Source: Candidatus Thiosymbion ectosymbiont of Robbea hypermnestra
Lineage (GTDB): Bacteria > Pseudomonadota > Gammaproteobacteria > Chromatiales > Chromatiaceae
Direction of reading: 5' to 3'
Length of the DNA stretch: 15,112 nt
Assembly: GCA_020443945.1 (NCBI GenBank)
Contig: JAIZWN010000172.1
Span: 1-15,112, forward strand
Positions 12,949-15,112 of this stretch are shown here, piece by piece (the stretch's first letter is position 1; each line of letters opens with the position of its first letter). The notes under the pieces are model-generated. The model was given only the letters and a program-made list of their open reading frames with translations, was not told where the DNA came from and did no database searches. The position numbers were made by a program, and so were the translations under genes.

Positions 12949-14505
12949 CTACCCAAAATCGGCGAGGATCTGCTCCTTGAGCTCCCGCTTGAGGATCTTC
13001 CCCATACCGGATAAGGGTAGCACCTCCAGGACCCGTGCGTGCTTCGGCACCTTGTAGGCGGCGAGGTGGTCGCGCAGGAAGGCGAGGAGCTCATCCTCGG
13101 TGGCCGTCGCTTGGGGCTTGAGGGTAACGCAGGCCATGCCTACCTCGCCCCAGCGCGGGTCCGGCACCCCGATAACGGCGCATTGAAAGACGGCCGGGTG
13201 TCGGTAGAGCACGCCTTCGATCTCGGTGGGATACACATTCTCGCCACCGGAGATGTACATGTCCTTTTTGCGGTCGGTGACGAAGAAGAAGCCTTCCTCG
13301 TCCTGGTAGACCAGATCGCCGGTGTGGAACCAGCCGTCCGCATCCAGCACCTGGGCGCTCTGTGCGGGGTCGCCGAAGTAACCGGAGAAACGGCTGGGTC
13401 CCTTCAGCACCAGCTCGCCGACGGCGCCGGGACCCAGCAGGCGGTTGGCGTCGTCCATCACCCGGGCATCGATGAAGTAATTGGGCAGGCCGATGCTGCC
13501 CGCCTTACGTCGCGCCTCTTCCGCGGGTAAGGCGAACAATCCGGGGCCGAATTCGGTCATGCCAAAACCCTGCTTGAAGCGTACCCCTTTCTGCTCGCCG
13601 TATTGCTCGACCAGGGGCACCGGCAAGGGGGCGCCTCCGCTGGTGCAGAAGCGCAGGCTGCCGAGATCGGCCGCCGACCAGTTGGGGGCCTGGGTCAGCG
13701 CCTGATACATGGTGGGCACGCCGGCGAAGATCGTGATCTTCTCCCGTTCGATCAGGTCGAGCACCTGGACCGGGTCGAACTGGCGCGTGAGCACGCTGGT
13801 GTTGCCGAGGATGATCTGGGAGGACAGATAGGCGAACAGGCCCCCCGCGTGGAACAGGGGAAACACGCACAGGTAAATATCCTCGTGACGCAGGTCGTGG
13901 ATGACGGTATTGAGCACGTTCCAGGCGATCATCCGATGGCTGATCATGGCGCCCTTCGGCAGTCCCGTCGTGCCCCCGGTGAACAGCAGACAGGCGGTAT
14001 CTTCCATGTCCAGGGAGTCGCAGGTGATCGCCTCCGATGTCGCCTGTTCCAACACCTCCCGGAGTGGTTGGCTGTGGGGGATGCCGGCCCCCTCGCAATG
14101 GAGATAATGACCGATGGCGTAGGCTCGGTCGGCCGAGTCCCGCTGCAGAAACCGCGCGGTTTCCTGAAAATCGTCGGAGTAGACCAGGGCCTTCGGCCGG
14201 GTCTTCTCGATCAGGGCCGCCAGTTCCTTAGCATGCAGCCGCCAGTTGAGGGCGGTATGGACGGCGCCGAGCTTGCCGCAGGCGAAGAAGACATCCAGGT
14301 GCTCCACACCGTCCCGGGCCAGGATGGCGACCCGATCCCCCTTGCCGACGCCGGCGACAGCCCGCAACCAGCCGGCAAGTCGGTTGGCCCGCTCATCGAG
14401 CTCGCGATAACCGAGCCGCAGAACGGGCTCCTTGCCGACATCGATAATCGCGGTGCGATCAGGGGAATAGAGCGCGCGCCGACCCAGATAATCGCCAATG
14501 TACAT
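12949..14505 (-). CDS. AMP-forming acyl-CoA synthetase (long-chain-fatty-acid--CoA ligase-like)
   Basis: This 518-aa ANL-superfamily enzyme activates a carboxylic acid with ATP to an acyl-adenylate and then an acyl-CoA. The phosphate-binding loop LLFTGGTTGLPKG (about 172-184), the adenylate motif FKQGFGMTEFGP, the hinge YQDEEGFFFVTDRKKDM, the SGGENVYPTEIE region and the catalytic Lys in PLSGMGKILKREL (K503) are all present. The length suits medium/long-chain or aromatic acid CoA ligases (FadD3/FadK-like). The substrate cannot be fixed from motifs. ATG 14505 has AAGGAG (14514-14519) 8 nt upstream, a strong RBS. It sits 59 nt after the coiled-coil gene and 11 nt before gmk on the same strand, so the three may be co-transcribed, although no functional link is obvious. 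Confidence 0.92.
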   Translation of the reverse strand: MYIGDYLGRRALYSPDRTAIIDVGKEPVLRLGYRELDERANRLAGWLRAVAGVGKGDRVAILARDGVEHLDVFFACGKLGAVHTALNWRLHAKELAALIEKTRPKALVYSDDFQETARFLQRDSADRAYAIGHYLHCEGAGIPHSQPLREVLEQATSEAITCDSLDMEDTACLLFTGGTTGLPKGAMISHRMIAWNVLNTVIHDLRHEDIYLCVFPLFHAGGLFAYLSSQIILGNTSVLTRQFDPVQVLDLIEREKITIFAGVPTMYQALTQAPNWSAADLGSLRFCTSGGAPLPVPLVEQYGEQKGVRFKQGFGMTEFGPGLFALPAEEARRKAGSIGLPNYFIDARVMDDANRLLGPGAVGELVLKGPSRFSGYFGDPAQSAQVLDADGWFHTGDLVYQDEEGFFFVTDRKKDMYISGGENVYPTEIEGVLYRHPAVFQCAVIGVPDPRWGEVGMACVTLKPQATATEDELLAFLRDHLAAYKVPKHARVLEVLPLSGMGKILKRELKEQILADFG

Positions 14506-14564
14506 GGATATACTCCTTGGAAACTGTCTGAAAAGGCAGTCTCTTGGAATGCTGCGAGATGCCC

Positions 14565-15110
14565 TCAGGGCAATAACTTCAGCGCCGCCACGACCAGACC
14601 GCCCACGGTCAGGGTAGTCGCAAACGACCAGATCATGAAGCGATCGATACGCTTGGTCAGTGCCTCGAAGCGTCGATTCATCTCGGTCTGCATTGTCTCG
14701 AAGCGCCGGTCAACGACATCGAAGCGTCGGTTCATCTCGACCTGCATCGCCTCGAAGCGCCGGTCAACGACATCGAAGCGCCGGTTCATCTCATCCTGCA
14801 TCGCCTCGAAGCGCCGGTTCATCTCATCCTGCATCACCTCGAAGCGCTTATCGACGGCCTCGAAGCGTCGGTTCATCTCGACCTGCATCGCCTCGAAGCG
14901 TCGGTTCATCTCCTTCTGCATCGCCTCGAAACGCTTATCGACAGCCTCGAAACGCCGGTCCATGTCATTCTGTAGCGTAGTGAAGCGCTTATCGACGGCC
15001 TCGAAACGCCGGTCCATGTCATTCTGTAGCGCAGTGAAGCGCTTATCCATCTGCTCCAGGATGGTCTTGATCAGCTCGCGCTGGTGCCCGAGTTCTTCCT
15101 CGATGCGCAC
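14565..15110 (-). CDS. Hendecad-repeat coiled-coil protein with C-terminal membrane helix
   Basis: This protein has 181 aa as visible. After about 20 residues it consists of nine repeat blocks of 11 residues (M-x-R-R-F-E-A-M-Q-x-E) or 18 residues (M-x-R-R-F-x-x-V-D-K-R-F-x-x-M-Q-x-E). The run is 11-18-18-11-18-11-18-18-11 over residues 21-154. A single transmembrane helix follows (about 158-178, FMIWSFATTLTVGGLVV) with a three-residue tail, LLP. This predicts a long coiled coil anchored in the inner membrane by its C-terminus. I recall many uncharacterised bacterial proteins of this type; no function is assigned. The start GTG 15110 lies at the window edge. The preceding codon ends in TG, so ATG could be the true start just outside, and the gene may be slightly incomplete. 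Confidence 0.75.
   Translation of the reverse strand: MRIEEELGHQRELIKTILEQMDKRFTALQNDMDRRFEAVDKRFTTLQNDMDRRFEAVDKRFEAMQKEMNRRFEAMQVEMNRRFEAVDKRFEVMQDEMNRRFEAMQDEMNRRFDVVDRRFEAMQVEMNRRFDVVDRRFETMQTEMNRRFEALTKRIDRFMIWSFATTLTVGGLVVAALKLLP
14649..15050 (-). repeat. In-frame 33/54-nt tandem repeats inside the coiled-coil gene
   Basis: The DNA encodes nine degenerate units of 33 or 54 nt, several nearly identical (for example those at 14730-14830). All are multiples of three, so unit gain or loss would keep the frame. The pattern is explained by the coding sequence and is not a CRISPR array. Confidence 0.8.
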
Positions 15111-15112
15111 CA

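Noticed and set aside
11217..13094. One minus-strand reading frame of 625 aa
   Set aside because: Only the last 277 residues (from TTG 12050) match a real family. The upstream part crosses a non-coding leader and then overlaps gmk on the same strand in another frame.
14660..14980. Plus-strand Ser/Arg-rich reading frame
   Set aside because: It is a shadow of the minus-strand coiled-coil repeats.
14649..15050. CRISPR-like regular repeats
   Set aside because: The repeats are contiguous, unequal (33/54 nt) and in frame with a clear coiled-coil protein; there are no spacers and no cas genes.

Overview
The window looks like chromosomal DNA from a GC-rich gammaproteobacterium. Three gene-order fragments point there: birA-coaX-tRNA-Thr(TGT), asd-fimV, and a standalone gmk. 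FimV/HubP proteins and the E. coli-like Asd subtype are typical of that class. Several intergenic palindromes resemble REP-type repeats that I recall from proteobacterial genomes. A species cannot be named from this sequence alone.

Region by region: (1) 1-1204 is an IS110-family insertion sequence. A structured leader that could be its bridge-type guide RNA precedes a DEDD recombinase in which one acidic residue appears changed to Asn. (2) 1205-1521 is intergenic, with two REP-like palindromes and then a promoter/operator. (3) 1522-2706 is a HigA-type HTH protein fused to an ImmA/IrrE metallopeptidase. It has no toxin gene, and its first ~10 residues look like a toxin N-terminus. (4) 2725-4664 holds birA and coaX (biotin and CoA metabolism), separated by an inverted-repeat-rich spacer. 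(5) 4875-4950 is tRNA-Thr(TGT). In E. coli this tRNA is followed by tRNA-Tyr, tRNA-Gly, tRNA-Thr(GGT) and tuf. Here it is followed by a family-4 glycosyltransferase and an asparagine synthase that overlap by one base. (6) 8128-11109 holds asd and a fimV-like polar hub gene that lacks a recognisable LysM. A strong hairpin closes this rightward block. (7) 11217-15110 is all on the minus strand. In transcription order it carries a repetitive membrane-tailed coiled-coil protein, an acyl-CoA synthetase, guanylate kinase, and a NYN-domain (PIN-like) nuclease with a C-terminal cold-shock-like domain.

The layout is a mosaic: housekeeping pieces that normally sit in longer conserved clusters are cut short and joined to accessory genes. 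The right block could be one transcript, because the spacings are 59 and 11 nt, but a 251-nt leader with a hairpin precedes the nuclease gene. Nothing here is clearly a new defence or mobile system. The best leads are the candidate bridge RNA, the toxin-less HigA-ImmA fusion, the NYN-cold-shock protein, and the break in the tRNA-tuf gene order.
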